Below, piece after piece: positions 15,850-25,904 of a DNA stretch of 64,000 nt. The DNA is from an uncultured Eubacteriales bacterium (lineage in GTDB: Bacteria; Bacillota; Clostridia; Peptostreptococcales; Anaerovoracaceae): assembly GCA_900542565.1 (NCBI GenBank), contig UQOC01000004.1, positions 7,722-71,721 of the forward strand. Direction: 5' to 3'. A program made the translations under genes and the position numbers. A model generated the notes under the pieces. That model was not told the origin of the DNA. It ran no database searches and worked only from the letters and a program-made list of their open reading frames with translations. Position 1 is the stretch's first letter; each line of letters opens with the position of its first letter.

Positions 15850-18171
15850 TCAATTTAGCGGATAGTCATCCGGATAGAAGACATGGTACAGCAAATATGT
15901 TGCGTCATCGCTGGTCACACTGCCGTCTCTATTAAAATCACAATCCTGCCTTAAAGGATAGTCTGACGGGTAGAAAATGTGATACAGCAAATATGTTGCG
16001 TCATCGCTGGTGATGATATTATCTGAATTTGAATCTCCCGGATAATATTCACCTGCCGGTAAAATATGGGTTTCTTTTTCCTCGCAGATGGAACATATCC
16101 TATACTCAAGTCCATCTTCTTCAGACGAAGCAGGTTTTTCTACTATCCAGCTGCCGAAAGTATGACCATTAGGACCTATAGTCCTTGTTTCTTCTTCACC
16201 GCACTCACATACTCTATACTCTGTTCCGCCTTTAGTACAGGTGGCTGACTCAAGCACCTGCCAGTCAGAAAAAGTATGAGAATGCTCAGTTAGGTGAACA
16301 AAAACCAACATCTCTCGTCCGTCTTTACCCACATCATAATTATATGTAAAGTATGGTATGCTTTCTTCAAAAGTAATAATACCTGTTTCAGAATTGAAAT
16401 CGCCATCGCTTATGAAGCTGATCCTGTCAAAATTATTTGGAGACACCATTTTGCCCATATCGACAGTCCATGCGCCATCCTTGGCGATGAGGTATTGGGA
16501 TGGGGAATTTAGACTGCATATTAGATTATTCAATTGATGGTTTTTACTCACATCTAGCTCCGCAAGTTGATTACTTTCACAATACAGCCATATTAATTTA
16601 GGATTATTACTTACATCTAGCTTAGTCAAATTATTGTCCCCACAATCCAATGTCACCAACTCAGAATTATTACTTACATCCAGCTCTATCAATTGATTTC
16701 CTCTACAAAACAACCCTACTAATTCTGGATTGTTACTTACATCCAGCTTTGTCAGGTAAGTGTACAAGCAAGTCAGACTCGATAATCGGGAATTATTACT
16801 GACATCCAGCTCTGTTAATTGGTTGTGTTCACAACCCAAGCTTGTTAACTCTGGATTATCACTGACATCCAGCTCTGTTAATTGGTTATTCCCACACCAC
16901 ACTTCCTCTAATTTGGGATTACCAGTTATATCCAGCTCTGTCAGTAGGTTGTTGTCACAGTGCAAAACCGTTAATTTCAGATTATCACTGACATCCAGTT
17001 CTGTTATTTGATTGTATCTGCAAAGCAAAACCGATAGTTCTGGATTGCTATTTGTATTAATCTCTATCAATTGATTATTATCGCATCGCAATTCCGCTAA
17101 TTTGGGATTACTAGTTATATCAAGCTTTGTAAGTTGATTGTCATAACAGTCTAACCTTGTCAACTCTGGACAATTACTTACATCCAGTTTGATAAGTTGA
17201 TTGCTTCCGCAACTCAAGCTTTCTAATTCTGGTTTATTACTTGCATCCAACTCCGTCAATTTATTATCATAACAAGACAAACCTATTAATTTTGGACTAT
17301 TACTTACATTCAGTTCTGTTAATTGATTGTGGTTACAATCCAAGCTTGTTAATGCTGGACAATTACTTGCATCCAGCTCTGTCAATTTACTTTCATAACA
17401 AGACAAACCTATTAATTTTGGACTATTACTTACATCCAGCTTGATAAGTTGATTTCTTTCACAACCCAAGCCTGTTAACTCTGGATTATTACTGACATCC
17501 AGCTCTGTCAGTTGGTTGCTTCCACAACCCAAGCTTGTTAACTCTGGATTATTACTGACATCCAGCTCTGTCAATTGGTTATTATCACACATCAAGCTTA
17601 TTAGCTCTGGATTATTACTGACATTCAGCTCTGTCAATTTATTACGGTAACAAATCAACTCTACTAATTGGGGACAATTGCTCACATCCAGCTTGGTAAG
17701 TTGATTGTTGGAACAGAACAGAGATGTTAATTTCGGATTATTACTTACATCCAACTTTGTCAATTGGTTTCCGTCACAATATATACTCTGGATTTTACTA
17801 AAAAATTCAATTCCCTCAATACTATGAATTGATGATTCAATTATATAAAATGAATGTACACTATTTATACCATTTTCAGTGCAGTAACCATTTTCCGTAC
17901 CAACAAGATTTCCTACATATATCCTAAAATTCTCATCCGGAAAATTATTCTCGCATACATGCAGTTCTCCGTTTTCATTCACACACGCCGGAACTCCGCT
18001 GACTGTTCCCAGCACATGGCCGTCACATGCTTCGGTTGCGCCCAGCTCATCGTTTGCTTCTGCCGCAGAATTGTCTGGAACTTTATCAGTGTCAGCAAAC
18101 GCGCTAAAATTAACACTGAAGGCACTGATCAACAAAGCAACAGACATAAAAATTGATAACATCTTTTTCAT
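15850..18171 (-). CDS. Secreted leucine-rich-repeat protein with C-terminal dockerin (copy 1)
   Basis: Signal peptide (MKKMLSIFMSVALLISAFS), a Cys-containing N-cap (ACDGHVLG ... ACVNENGELHVC), then 20 tandem 21-residue repeats of the form LTxLDVSNNPxLxxLxCxxNQ, a regular LRR solenoid with one Cys per turn. After it come two CxC/CxxC modules (VCECGEEET, YRICSICEEKE). The last 65 residues are a type I dockerin: two Ca-binding loops, GDSNSDNIITSDDATYLLYH and CDFNRDGSVTSDDATYLLYH. It should be exported and could dock onto the cohesin of the neighbour. A paralogue lies upstream with near-identical ends. Confidence 0.9.
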   Translation of the reverse strand: MKKMLSIFMSVALLISAFSVNFSAFADTDKVPDNSAAEANDELGATEACDGHVLGTVSGVPACVNENGELHVCENNFPDENFRIYVGNLVGTENGYCTENGINSVHSFYIIESSIHSIEGIEFFSKIQSIYCDGNQLTKLDVSNNPKLTSLFCSNNQLTKLDVSNCPQLVELICYRNKLTELNVSNNPELISLMCDNNQLTELDVSNNPELTSLGCGSNQLTELDVSNNPELTGLGCERNQLIKLDVSNSPKLIGLSCYESKLTELDASNCPALTSLDCNHNQLTELNVSNSPKLIGLSCYDNKLTELDASNKPELESLSCGSNQLIKLDVSNCPELTRLDCYDNQLTKLDITSNPKLAELRCDNNQLIEINTNSNPELSVLLCRYNQITELDVSDNLKLTVLHCDNNLLTELDITGNPKLEEVWCGNNQLTELDVSDNPELTSLGCEHNQLTELDVSNNSRLSSLTCLYTYLTKLDVSNNPELVGLFCRGNQLIELDVSNNSELVTLDCGDNNLTKLDVSNNPKLIWLYCESNQLAELDVSKNHQLNNLICSLNSPSQYLIAKDGAWTVDMGKMVSPNNFDRISFISDGDFNSETGIITFEESIPYFTYNYDVGKDGREMLVFVHLTEHSHTFSDWQVLESATCTKGGTEYRVCECGEEETRTIGPNGHTFGSWIVEKPASSEEDGLEYRICSICEEKETHILPAGEYYPGDSNSDNIITSDDATYLLYHIFYPSDYPLRQDCDFNRDGSVTSDDATYLLYHVFYPDDYPLN
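15958..16164. repeat. 207-bp segment identical to 18451-18657
   Basis: Encodes the first dockerin loop and a CxxC module of LRR copy 1. Compared base by base it is identical to the same part of LRR copy 2 over 207 bp, while the LRR parts of the two genes have diverged strongly. This points to recent gene conversion or strong constraint. Confidence 0.85.
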
Positions 18172-18183
18172 TGTAATTCTCTC

Positions 18184-18310
18184 TCCTAATCCAATAAATC
18201 GACTTTTCTTGTATTTTACAGTTGTGTTCAGCTAATTTTGCAAAAACTACTTGAGAGTTCTGATATGTTTTAACACGGATATTTTTTATATATGAATTGT
18301 GCCATACCAT
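18184..18310 (-). pseudogene. Remnant of a DUF2971-type gene (3' end only)
   Basis: The frame from 18310 reads KNIRVKTYQNSQVVFAKLAE, matching the last part of the DUF2971 protein upstream of LRR copy 2 (IISVRTHPNSNKEFVKLVE). After a one-base shift the frame ends KVDLLD-stop, as in the intact copy (KSDLLD-stop), followed by the same GGATTAGGAGA leader into the LRR start. Only about 40 codons survive. It shows that a DUF2971-LRR unit was duplicated and one DUF2971 copy deleted. Confidence 0.75.
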
Positions 18311-18336
18311 TATCTACATTTTTCAAACATCCAAAA

Positions 18337-21033
18337 TCAATTACTGACAAGCGGATAGTCATCCGGATAGAAGACATGGTACAGTAAATATGTTGCGTCA
18401 TCGCTGGTCACGCTGCCATCTTTATTGAAATCACAATCCTGCCTTACAGAATAGTCTGACGGGTAGAAAATGTGATACAGCAAATATGTTGCGTCATCGC
18501 TGGTGATGATATTATCTGAATTTGAATCTCCCGGATAATATTCACCTGCCGGTAAAATATGGGTTTCTTTTTCCTCGCAGATGGAACATATCCTATACTC
18601 AAGTCCATCTTCTTCAGACGAAGCAGGTTTTTCTACTATCCAGCTGCCGAAAGTATGCTCTGTTTTGGGGATAGATCTTGTTATTTCTTCGCCACATATA
18701 CATACCGTATATTCTTCGCCTTCCTTCGTGCATGTCGGCTGGGTTCTCACTTCCCATTCAGTAGGAAGTATGTGGATACAAACCGGCAGATCATACTGCT
18801 CGTTTCCTGTGTTGTAATAGTAAGTAAATGCGTCTATGTCTTTGGTGAGAGTCACAATTCCGGTTTGTTTATCAAAATCTCCATCGGTAACTGCGATAAC
18901 ATTTTCCATTTCATCTTTTGATAAAATAGTATTTAAGTCTATTGTCCACTGCCCGTCTTTTTGTTCTCTTTCCAAATGTACTCGCTGTTCTAATTCTGTT
19001 GGATAAACGCTCAGATTTTGATTATCACTCAAATCTATCGTCGCTATTTCGTTCCACATAATTCCCAGATAAGAAAGTTCATTTAATCCGGTCACATCTA
19101 ACTCTTCTAATTTATTCCATCCGCAATAAAGCTCATTTAATGATGTGCTTTTTTTAACATCTAAATTTGTTAATTCATTATTATTACAATAAAGCCCAGT
19201 CAGTTGTGTAAGATCTGATGTGTTTAATTCTTTGATCTGGTTATAACCACAATCTAACCAAACTAACGATGATAAATTGCTGACATCTATCTCACTTAAC
19301 TGATTATTACTGCAATATATCCGTTCTAATCCATAAAGATTACTAATGTCTATCTCTTTAAGTTCGTTGAAGCTGCATCTAAGGTCTTTTAACGAAGATA
19401 GTGCGCTTACATTAAGTTCTTTTATTTTATTATTACTGCAATATAGCTGTTCCAATGACAATAAATCTTTTACCTCCAGCTCAGTCAGTTGATTGTCACC
19501 GCAGTTCAAATTTATCAGCATGGTTAAACCGGAAATGTCTAATTCCTCTATTTCATTTTCACCACAGTTTAAATTAGTTAATGAAGTGAGCTTTTCTACA
19601 TCCAATTTTTCAATCTGGTTAAAGCTGCAATCTAATTCTTTCAACAAAACAAGGTCTTGAATATCAAGGTTATTTAGCTTATTGTTGCTACAATAAAGGT
19701 ATTCCAAAGAATACAAATATCCAACATTCAATTCACTTATTAGATTATCATTACAATTTAAGCTTACCAGTGCCTTATTGTTTTGTATGTCTAATTCACT
19801 TATCAAGTTAGAATCACACCATAATGTCGTCAATGACTGTAAATTACTAACATTAAGTTCAACCATTTGATTGCTGCCGCAAAATAATGCTGTCAACATT
19901 GAATTATCAGAAACATCAAGTTTTGATATCGAGTTAAAACCACAATCTAATGACTGCAGTGAGGGAATATTGCTTACATCAAGTGATGTCAGCTGATTAA
20001 AGCTGCAATGTAAAGCGGTCAAGGCTGTTAAATCACTTGTATCGATTTTTCTTAATTGATTTTCCTGGCAATATAGACTGTTTAATGATATTAAGCCACT
20101 TAGATTTAAATCAGTTAACTGGTTTAACTCACAACTTAACTCCGTTAATGCAGTCAAACCGCTCACATCAAGTGAGGCCAAATTATTATTGCCGCAATAT
20201 AATGTTTCTAATGAAGAAAGGTTAGATACATTTATATTTCTCAGTTGATTGTATTCACAAGAAATATTCTGTAAGAATTCAAGATTGCTTACATCAAGCT
20301 CTATTAACTGATTTGAATGGCAGTTTAAGTCTTGTAGTTCGCTGAGGCTACTCAGTTTCAACTCAGATAAGTTGTTAGAATGGCAATACAGGGTTTTCAA
20401 AGAAATTTGTTTATCGACATCAAGCTCTGTTAATTGATTGAAGCTACAATCTAAATATTCAAGTTTTGTGTCTCCCAACTCCAGAGTTGTTAATTTATTG
20501 TCGCTGCAAGACAGGCGTTCTAACTTTTCTAACTTGCTTACATCTAATGTCTCAAGTGCATTATAACTACAGCTTAGTTCTACTAAAGAAGGCAGAGCAT
20601 TCAAATTTAATTCTGTGAGTGCATTCCCGGCACAATCTAATTTCTTTAATGAGGTGAAATATTCTATACCTTTTAGGCTGCCTATGCCAGAATAATTCAA
20701 ATAGAGATATTCTATGTTTTCGCATTCTTGGCTATCCAAATAGCCATTTTCGATGTACTGACTATATTGCTCTTTGATTTTCTCTCTTAAATTTGTGTCT
20801 GGGAAATTATTTTCACATATATGTAGGTCACCGCTTTCATTCACACACGCCGGAACTCTGCTGAAGTTTCCCAGCACATGTCCATCACAGGCTTCGGCTG
20901 CGCCCAGCTCATCGTTTGCTTCTGCCGCAGAATAATCTGAAAGATCATCAGTGGCAGCAAATGCGCTAAAATTAACACTCATAACGCCGATTAGCAAAAC
21001 AACAGACATAAACATTGATAATATTTTTTTCAT
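18337..21033 (-). CDS. Secreted leucine-rich-repeat protein with C-terminal dockerin (copy 2)
   Basis: Same architecture as copy 1 but longer: signal peptide (MKKILSMFMSVVLLIGVMS), Cys N-cap (ACDGHVLG, ACVNESGDLHIC), about 26 repeats of 21 residues (LxxLxCxxNQLxxLDVSxLxS), a Cys module (VCICGEEIT, YRICSICEEKE) and a type I dockerin with two loops ending near the C-terminus. The repeats carry Leu/Ser-rich ends in place of the NNP of copy 1, so the solenoids diverged while the ends stayed alike. It starts 14 bases after the DUF2971 gene, likely in one transcript with it. Such internalin-like proteins usually mediate adhesion (family knowledge). Confidence 0.9.
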   Translation of the reverse strand: MKKILSMFMSVVLLIGVMSVNFSAFAATDDLSDYSAAEANDELGAAEACDGHVLGNFSRVPACVNESGDLHICENNFPDTNLREKIKEQYSQYIENGYLDSQECENIEYLYLNYSGIGSLKGIEYFTSLKKLDCAGNALTELNLNALPSLVELSCSYNALETLDVSKLEKLERLSCSDNKLTTLELGDTKLEYLDCSFNQLTELDVDKQISLKTLYCHSNNLSELKLSSLSELQDLNCHSNQLIELDVSNLEFLQNISCEYNQLRNINVSNLSSLETLYCGNNNLASLDVSGLTALTELSCELNQLTDLNLSGLISLNSLYCQENQLRKIDTSDLTALTALHCSFNQLTSLDVSNIPSLQSLDCGFNSISKLDVSDNSMLTALFCGSNQMVELNVSNLQSLTTLWCDSNLISELDIQNNKALVSLNCNDNLISELNVGYLYSLEYLYCSNNKLNNLDIQDLVLLKELDCSFNQIEKLDVEKLTSLTNLNCGENEIEELDISGLTMLINLNCGDNQLTELEVKDLLSLEQLYCSNNKIKELNVSALSSLKDLRCSFNELKEIDISNLYGLERIYCSNNQLSEIDVSNLSSLVWLDCGYNQIKELNTSDLTQLTGLYCNNNELTNLDVKKSTSLNELYCGWNKLEELDVTGLNELSYLGIMWNEIATIDLSDNQNLSVYPTELEQRVHLEREQKDGQWTIDLNTILSKDEMENVIAVTDGDFDKQTGIVTLTKDIDAFTYYYNTGNEQYDLPVCIHILPTEWEVRTQPTCTKEGEEYTVCICGEEITRSIPKTEHTFGSWIVEKPASSEEDGLEYRICSICEEKETHILPAGEYYPGDSNSDNIITSDDATYLLYHIFYPSDYSVRQDCDFNKDGSVTSDDATYLLYHVFYPDDYPLVSN
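18451..18657. repeat. 207-bp segment identical to 15958-16164
   Basis: Second copy of the identical block, in the dockerin/Cys-module region of LRR copy 2, 2493 bp away in the same orientation. Confidence 0.85.
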
Positions 21034-21047
21034 AACACTTCTTTCTC

Positions 21048-21818
21048 CTAATCCAATAAATCTGACTTTCCTTTGAAAGCATTATTTATTCCATGCATTT
21101 TGCAGTCATGCTCGACTAATTTTACAAACTCTTTATTTGAGTTCGGATGTGTTCTGACGCTTATGATATTGTTTATATCAAACTTCGCTATTTCATCTTC
21201 CGTACCAAGTTCATCGTAGATATTGTTAAAATGCATTATGAGAAAATCCTCCAGAGTATCGCCATGAGCATTGTAGTTCGCCCCATGATCTTCCGGTATC
21301 AGAAAGAGTCTGTGCTCATCCTCGTATGAAAATACCTCTTTTTTAACGCTTAGTGGCACCGATAGTTTTCTCTCATACATGGAGAACTGCTCAAACAATG
21401 CCTCTAAGTCTACTTTCTCTTTGTAAATTATGTTTCTGTGTTTAAGTCTATTCTCTTCATATGGATAATCATCAAACACACTTGATTTCACACCTACACA
21501 TACAGAATCTATACAATTCCTATCATTCCATAAAACTAAATCGTCTTCTTTTTTTGTCCAGCATTGGCAGCGAGTTTTAAGCATGAGTGTGAGCATAACT
21601 GCAATACCTGTCCCTAAGCCTCCCTCTGACCATTCCGGATGAATTTTTCTACAGTATTTTACAAGTTCTGTTACTTTTTCTTTACTACGCATATATCTCA
21701 ATATTAAAGCTTCAAGCTGATCCGGCCAGTTGCCGGGATATCTGAATATCAATGAATTATATACGAGCATATACCTGAACTCTGTATATCGCATATATCT
21801 ATAAATCATGTCTTTCAT
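21048..21818 (-). CDS. DUF2971-like cytosolic protein
   Basis: Starts with YRYMRYTEFRYMLVYNSLIF and continues with C-x-C-W (CQCWTKKEDDLVLWND) and KKEVFSYEDEHRLFLI, the sequence landmarks of DUF2971 proteins: a short N-terminal strand, a central Cys/Trp block and a late YE-x-E-x-R motif. No signal peptide is present. Function unknown; members occur in accessory and defence-associated regions. It is the first gene of the LRR operon and lies 35 bases from the candidate inversion site. A decayed copy precedes LRR copy 1. Confidence 0.65.
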   Translation of the reverse strand: MKDMIYRYMRYTEFRYMLVYNSLIFRYPGNWPDQLEALILRYMRSKEKVTELVKYCRKIHPEWSEGGLGTGIAVMLTLMLKTRCQCWTKKEDDLVLWNDRNCIDSVCVGVKSSVFDDYPYEENRLKHRNIIYKEKVDLEALFEQFSMYERKLSVPLSVKKEVFSYEDEHRLFLIPEDHGANYNAHGDTLEDFLIMHFNNIYDELGTEDEIAKFDINNIISVRTHPNSNKEFVKLVEHDCKMHGINNAFKGKSDLLD

Positions 21819-21852
21819 CTTCTCTACCCAGTTGTTTGTTCTTTTCTCATAC

Positions 21853-22013
21853 TGCCAAAATGTGTACTTTATGACACCTGCCAGGCAGCGGCGTTTTTTT
21901 CAAAAAAAGTGCCAGCCTGCTCCGGAAATGAGCTTAAACTACTTGTTTTTTTCTGCTTTGCGTGCTATATTTATGAAAGAAATAGGGCTGTCATAAAGTA
22001 CAACCTTTTGACA
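21853..22013. repeat. Segment bounded by inverted recombination-like sites (candidate invertible switch)
   Basis: Left site 21853-21876 and right site 21989-22013 are inverted copies sharing a perfect 14-bp core (TGTACTTTATGACA at 21863-21876; complement at 21989-22002). Each site is also an imperfect dyad of its own: TGTCATAAAG on one side and CTTTTGACA (right) or TTTTGGCA (left) on the other, with a 6-base centre. That is the geometry of serine-recombinase crossover sites. The 112-bp segment between them carries a promoter-like sequence. It lies between a serine recombinase gene (4 bases away) and the DUF2971-LRR operon. A decayed small transposable element is the alternative. Confidence 0.6.
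21943..21971 (+). promoter_or_regulatory. Promoter-like sequence inside the candidate invertible segment
   Basis: TTGTTT (21943-21948), 17-bp spacer, TATATT (21966-21971), reading rightwards, antisense to the recombinase gene and away from the LRR operon. Inversion between the flanking sites would turn it towards the operon. Confidence 0.5.
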
Positions 22014-22016
22014 GTC

Positions 22017-23016
<1,000 letters not shown>

Positions 23017-23066
23017 CGCACACATATGAATCGCCCCGCCCCCTGCAAGCCGCCCCTGCCAACCGC

Positions 23067-23113
23067 AAAAAAACAGCACATCCCCGAGACTTGATATGGT
23101 CTCGGGGATGTGC
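23067..23113 (-). terminator. Intrinsic terminator of clpB
   Basis: A perfect 15-bp stem (23076-23090 with 23099-23113), loop of 8, followed on the minus strand by TGT and seven T residues (23067-23073). Confidence 0.85.
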
Positions 23114-23114
23114 A

Positions 23115-23141
23115 GGCCCCGGAGCTTGCTGCTCCGGGGCC
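23115..23141. other. Second hairpin between clpB and its terminator
   Basis: An 11-bp perfect stem GGCCCCGGAGC with loop TTGCT. It lies directly downstream of the clpB stop and before the terminator, and may protect the mRNA 3' end. Confidence 0.5.
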
Positions 23142-23162
23142 GATCCTGTATCTTATGCCAAA

Positions 23163-25754
23163 TTATCTGGCCGTGATCTTCAGTTCTTTTCCGTCGCTGT
23201 CTATGTGGATGGTCTGGCCGTCTACTATATCGCCTCTTATTATCATGGAAGCAAGTTCCGTCTCCACATGTTTCTGCAGATACCTCTTGACAGGCCTTGC
23301 GCCGTAGTGCGGATCGTAGGCTTCGTCAGCCATGAACGCTCTCGCCTCGTCGGTGATCTCAAGGCTCATGTCACGGTCTTTCAGACGGTTTTCAAGGCCC
23401 TTGAGGGACAGACTGATTATATCCATGATCTGGCTCTTGGTCAGAGGGCTGAACAGGATTATATCGTCTATCCTGTTGAGGAACTCAGGGCGGAAGTAAT
23501 TCTTGAGCTGGTCGGTCACCTTTTGCTCCACTTCCGGTGCGATCCTGCCGTCATCCTGCATGTTCTCGATCAGGTCGCTGCTTCCTATATTGGAAGTCAT
23601 TATGACGATGGTGTTCTTGAAGTCCACAGTCCGGCCCTGATTGTCTGTCAGCCGGCCGTCGTCCAGCAGCTGGAGCAGGATGTTGAAAACATCCGGATGA
23701 GCCTTTTCGATCTCATCGAACAGGATAACGCTGTAAGGTTTGCGCCGTACGGCTTCGGTCAGCTGTCCGCCTTCATCGTAGCCCACATATCCCGGAGGGG
23801 CTCCCACCAGTCTCGACACTGAATGTTTCTCCATGTATTCGGACATGTCTATCCTTATCATGTTCTTTTCCGTATCGAACAGGGCCTCTGACAGGGCCTT
23901 GGCCAGCTCGGTCTTTCCTACTCCCGTAGGTCCCAGGAAAATAAACGAGCCGATAGGGCGGTTTTCGTCCTTGAGGCCGGCACGGGCTCTGAGGATGGCT
24001 TCGGAAACGGCTTCCACGCCGTCCTCCTGGCCGATGACCCTCTTGTGGAGGATCTCAGGCAGCTTGAGGAGTTTTTCCCTTTCGCTTTCTACCAGCTTGG
24101 CAACAGGTATGCCGGTCCAGCCGGAAATGACCTCTGCGATCTCTTCTTCGGTTACTTCTTCTTTGAGCAGCCTGTCGCCGTTATCTTCTGTGGCTTCTTT
24201 CTTTTCGGCCTCCAGCTTCTTTTCCAGTTCAGGCAGGGTGCCGTATTTGAGTTTGGCCAGGGTCTCCAGGTCGTAATTTCTTTCGGCCTCCTCCATCTGG
24301 TGGCGGACTTCCTCGATCTGCTGCTTTGTGCTCTTGACTTCGGAAATAGCCTGCTTCTCGGTCTCCCACTGGGCGCGCATGGCGGCGTTCTCATCTTTGA
24401 GGGCTGCAAGCTCTTTTTCAAGAGCGGCCAGCCGGGCTTTGGAGCCTTTGTCTGTCTCCTTGCTGAGAGCCTGCTTTTCTATTTCAAGCTGCATGATCTT
24501 TCTTGAGATCTCGTCCAGTTCCGACGGCATGCTGTCGATCTCGGTCCTTATCCTTGCCGCCGCCTCATCCATCAGGTCGATGGCCTTATCCGGCAGGAAT
24601 CTGTCGCTTATATACCTGTCGGACAGTGTGGCGCAGGCTATCAAGGCGTTGTCGGTTATCCTTACGCCGTGGTGTATCTCAAACCGCTCTTTGAGACCTC
24701 TCAATATGGAGATGGTGTCCTCCACTGACGGCTGGTCTACCATGACTTTCTGGAAACGCCTCTCAAGGGCCGCATCCTTTTCAATGTATTTTCTGTATTC
24801 GTCCAGAGTGGTGGCGCCTATACAGTGGAGTTCTCCTCTTGCCAGCTTAGGTTTGAGCAGGTTGCCGGCATCCATTGAGCCTTCCGTCCTTCCTGCGCCT
24901 ACGATATTGTGTATCTCATCGATGAACAGGATTATCCTGCCTTCGGATTTTTCCACCTCGTTGAGGACAGCCTTGAGCCTTTCCTCGAACTCGCCTCTGT
25001 ACTTGGCGCCCGCTATCAGGGAGCCCATGTCAAGGGCAAAGATGGTCTTGTCTTTGAGGCCCTCCGGCACATCGCCGTTCAATATCCTCTGGGCCAGTCC
25101 CTCTACTACGGCGGTCTTACCTACGCCCGGCTCGCCTATGAGCACCGGGTTGTTCTTGGTCCGGCGGGAAAGTATCTGTATTGTATGCCTTATCTCGGCG
25201 TCCCTGCCGATGACAGGGTCCAGCTTTCCCTCTCTTGCCATATCCACCAGGTCCCTGCCGTATTTGGAAAGAGCGTCGTAGTTATCCTCCGGGTTCTGGC
25301 TGGTGACCCGCTGATTGCCCCTTACCTTGGAAAGAGCTTCAAGGAATTTATCCTTGGTTATGCCGTATCTGGCGAAGATCTTGGTGCTCGGCGTACCCCG
25401 TTCTTCCAGGAGTGCCAGGTACATGTGCTCCACGCTGACATATTCGTCCTTGAACCTTTCGGCGATCTTTTCAGCGTCCAGCAGCAGCTTGGAAAGCCGC
25501 CTTGACGAGTACATGTTGTCGGCAGCTCCCGAAACCTTAGGATATTTTTCGATCTCCTCCTGCAGATCTCCGATGACAGCCGTCACATCGACTTTCATGT
25601 ACTGGAGCAGCTTAGGTATCAGGCCATCCTTCTGCATGAGCAGGGCCAGGTGCAGATGTTCCCCTTCAAGCATCTGATGGCCTTCGGAAATTGCTATATT
25701 CTGACAGTCCATTATGGCGGACTGAGCGTTCTGTGTATATTTCTCTATGTTCAT
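23163..25754 (-). CDS. clpB: ATP-dependent chaperone ClpB
   Basis: Disaggregase that works with DnaK to rescue aggregated proteins. All parts are present in 863 residues: N-domain (1-145), first AAA domain with GEPGVGKT and [13 protein letters not shown], the coiled-coil M domain (about 400-530, rich in Lys/Glu), and the second AAA domain with [21 protein letters not shown] and the sensor region [14 protein letters not shown]. It lies alone between terminators and its promoter has a CIRCE element, so it should be repressed by HrcA and induced by heat. Confidence 0.98.
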   Translation of the reverse strand: MNIEKYTQNAQSAIMDCQNIAISEGHQMLEGEHLHLALLMQKDGLIPKLLQYMKVDVTAVIGDLQEEIEKYPKVSGAADNMYSSRRLSKLLLDAEKIAERFKDEYVSVEHMYLALLEERGTPSTKIFARYGITKDKFLEALSKVRGNQRVTSQNPEDNYDALSKYGRDLVDMAREGKLDPVIGRDAEIRHTIQILSRRTKNNPVLIGEPGVGKTAVVEGLAQRILNGDVPEGLKDKTIFALDMGSLIAGAKYRGEFEERLKAVLNEVEKSEGRIILFIDEIHNIVGAGRTEGSMDAGNLLKPKLARGELHCIGATTLDEYRKYIEKDAALERRFQKVMVDQPSVEDTISILRGLKERFEIHHGVRITDNALIACATLSDRYISDRFLPDKAIDLMDEAAARIRTEIDSMPSELDEISRKIMQLEIEKQALSKETDKGSKARLAALEKELAALKDENAAMRAQWETEKQAISEVKSTKQQIEEVRHQMEEAERNYDLETLAKLKYGTLPELEKKLEAEKKEATEDNGDRLLKEEVTEEEIAEVISGWTGIPVAKLVESEREKLLKLPEILHKRVIGQEDGVEAVSEAILRARAGLKDENRPIGSFIFLGPTGVGKTELAKALSEALFDTEKNMIRIDMSEYMEKHSVSRLVGAPPGYVGYDEGGQLTEAVRRKPYSVILFDEIEKAHPDVFNILLQLLDDGRLTDNQGRTVDFKNTIVIMTSNIGSSDLIENMQDDGRIAPEVEQKVTDQLKNYFRPEFLNRIDDIILFSPLTKSQIMDIISLSLKGLENRLKDRDMSLEITDEARAFMADEAYDPHYGARPVKRYLQKHVETELASMIIRGDIVDGQTIHIDSDGKELKITAR

Positions 25755-25785
25755 TAAAAATCATCCCCTTTCTGATCACTCATAT

Positions 25786-25848
25786 ATTATATACCCATAA
25801 ATTTCAAATGTAAAGACTTTTTTAGCACTCAACACAAAAGAGTGCTGA
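25786..25848 (-). promoter_or_regulatory. clpB promoter with CIRCE operator
   Basis: On the minus strand TTTACA (25809-25814) and TATAAT (25786-25791) are 17 bp apart. Immediately upstream lies TTAGCACTC-N9-GAGTGCTGA (25822-25848), one base off the CIRCE consensus bound by the heat-shock repressor HrcA. Confidence 0.88.
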
Positions 25849-25860
25849 TAATTTTTTGTA

Positions 25861-25890
25861 AAAAAGAACCGGCCCAAAAAAGCCCGGTCA
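25861..25890 (-). terminator. Terminator of the M50 protease gene
   Basis: A CCGG-based stem with T6 loop (about 25869-25888), followed on the minus strand by TTCTTTTT. The stem is short and has internal mismatches. Confidence 0.5.
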
Positions 25891-25904
25891 GTGATCCCCC
25901 AAGA

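Noticed and set aside
16504..20640. DNA-level satellite repeat
   Set aside because: The 63-bp periodicity is fully explained by in-frame 21-residue leucine-rich repeats in two genes.
21881..21920. Intrinsic terminator inside the candidate invertible segment
   Set aside because: The T7 and A7 runs lie inside the stem and not after it, so it does not have terminator geometry; treated as an imperfect hairpin only.
21853..22013. Intact small insertion sequence
   Set aside because: The segment between the inverted sites is only 112 bp, has no transposase and no obvious target-site duplication; kept as a candidate switch with a decayed element as the alternative.
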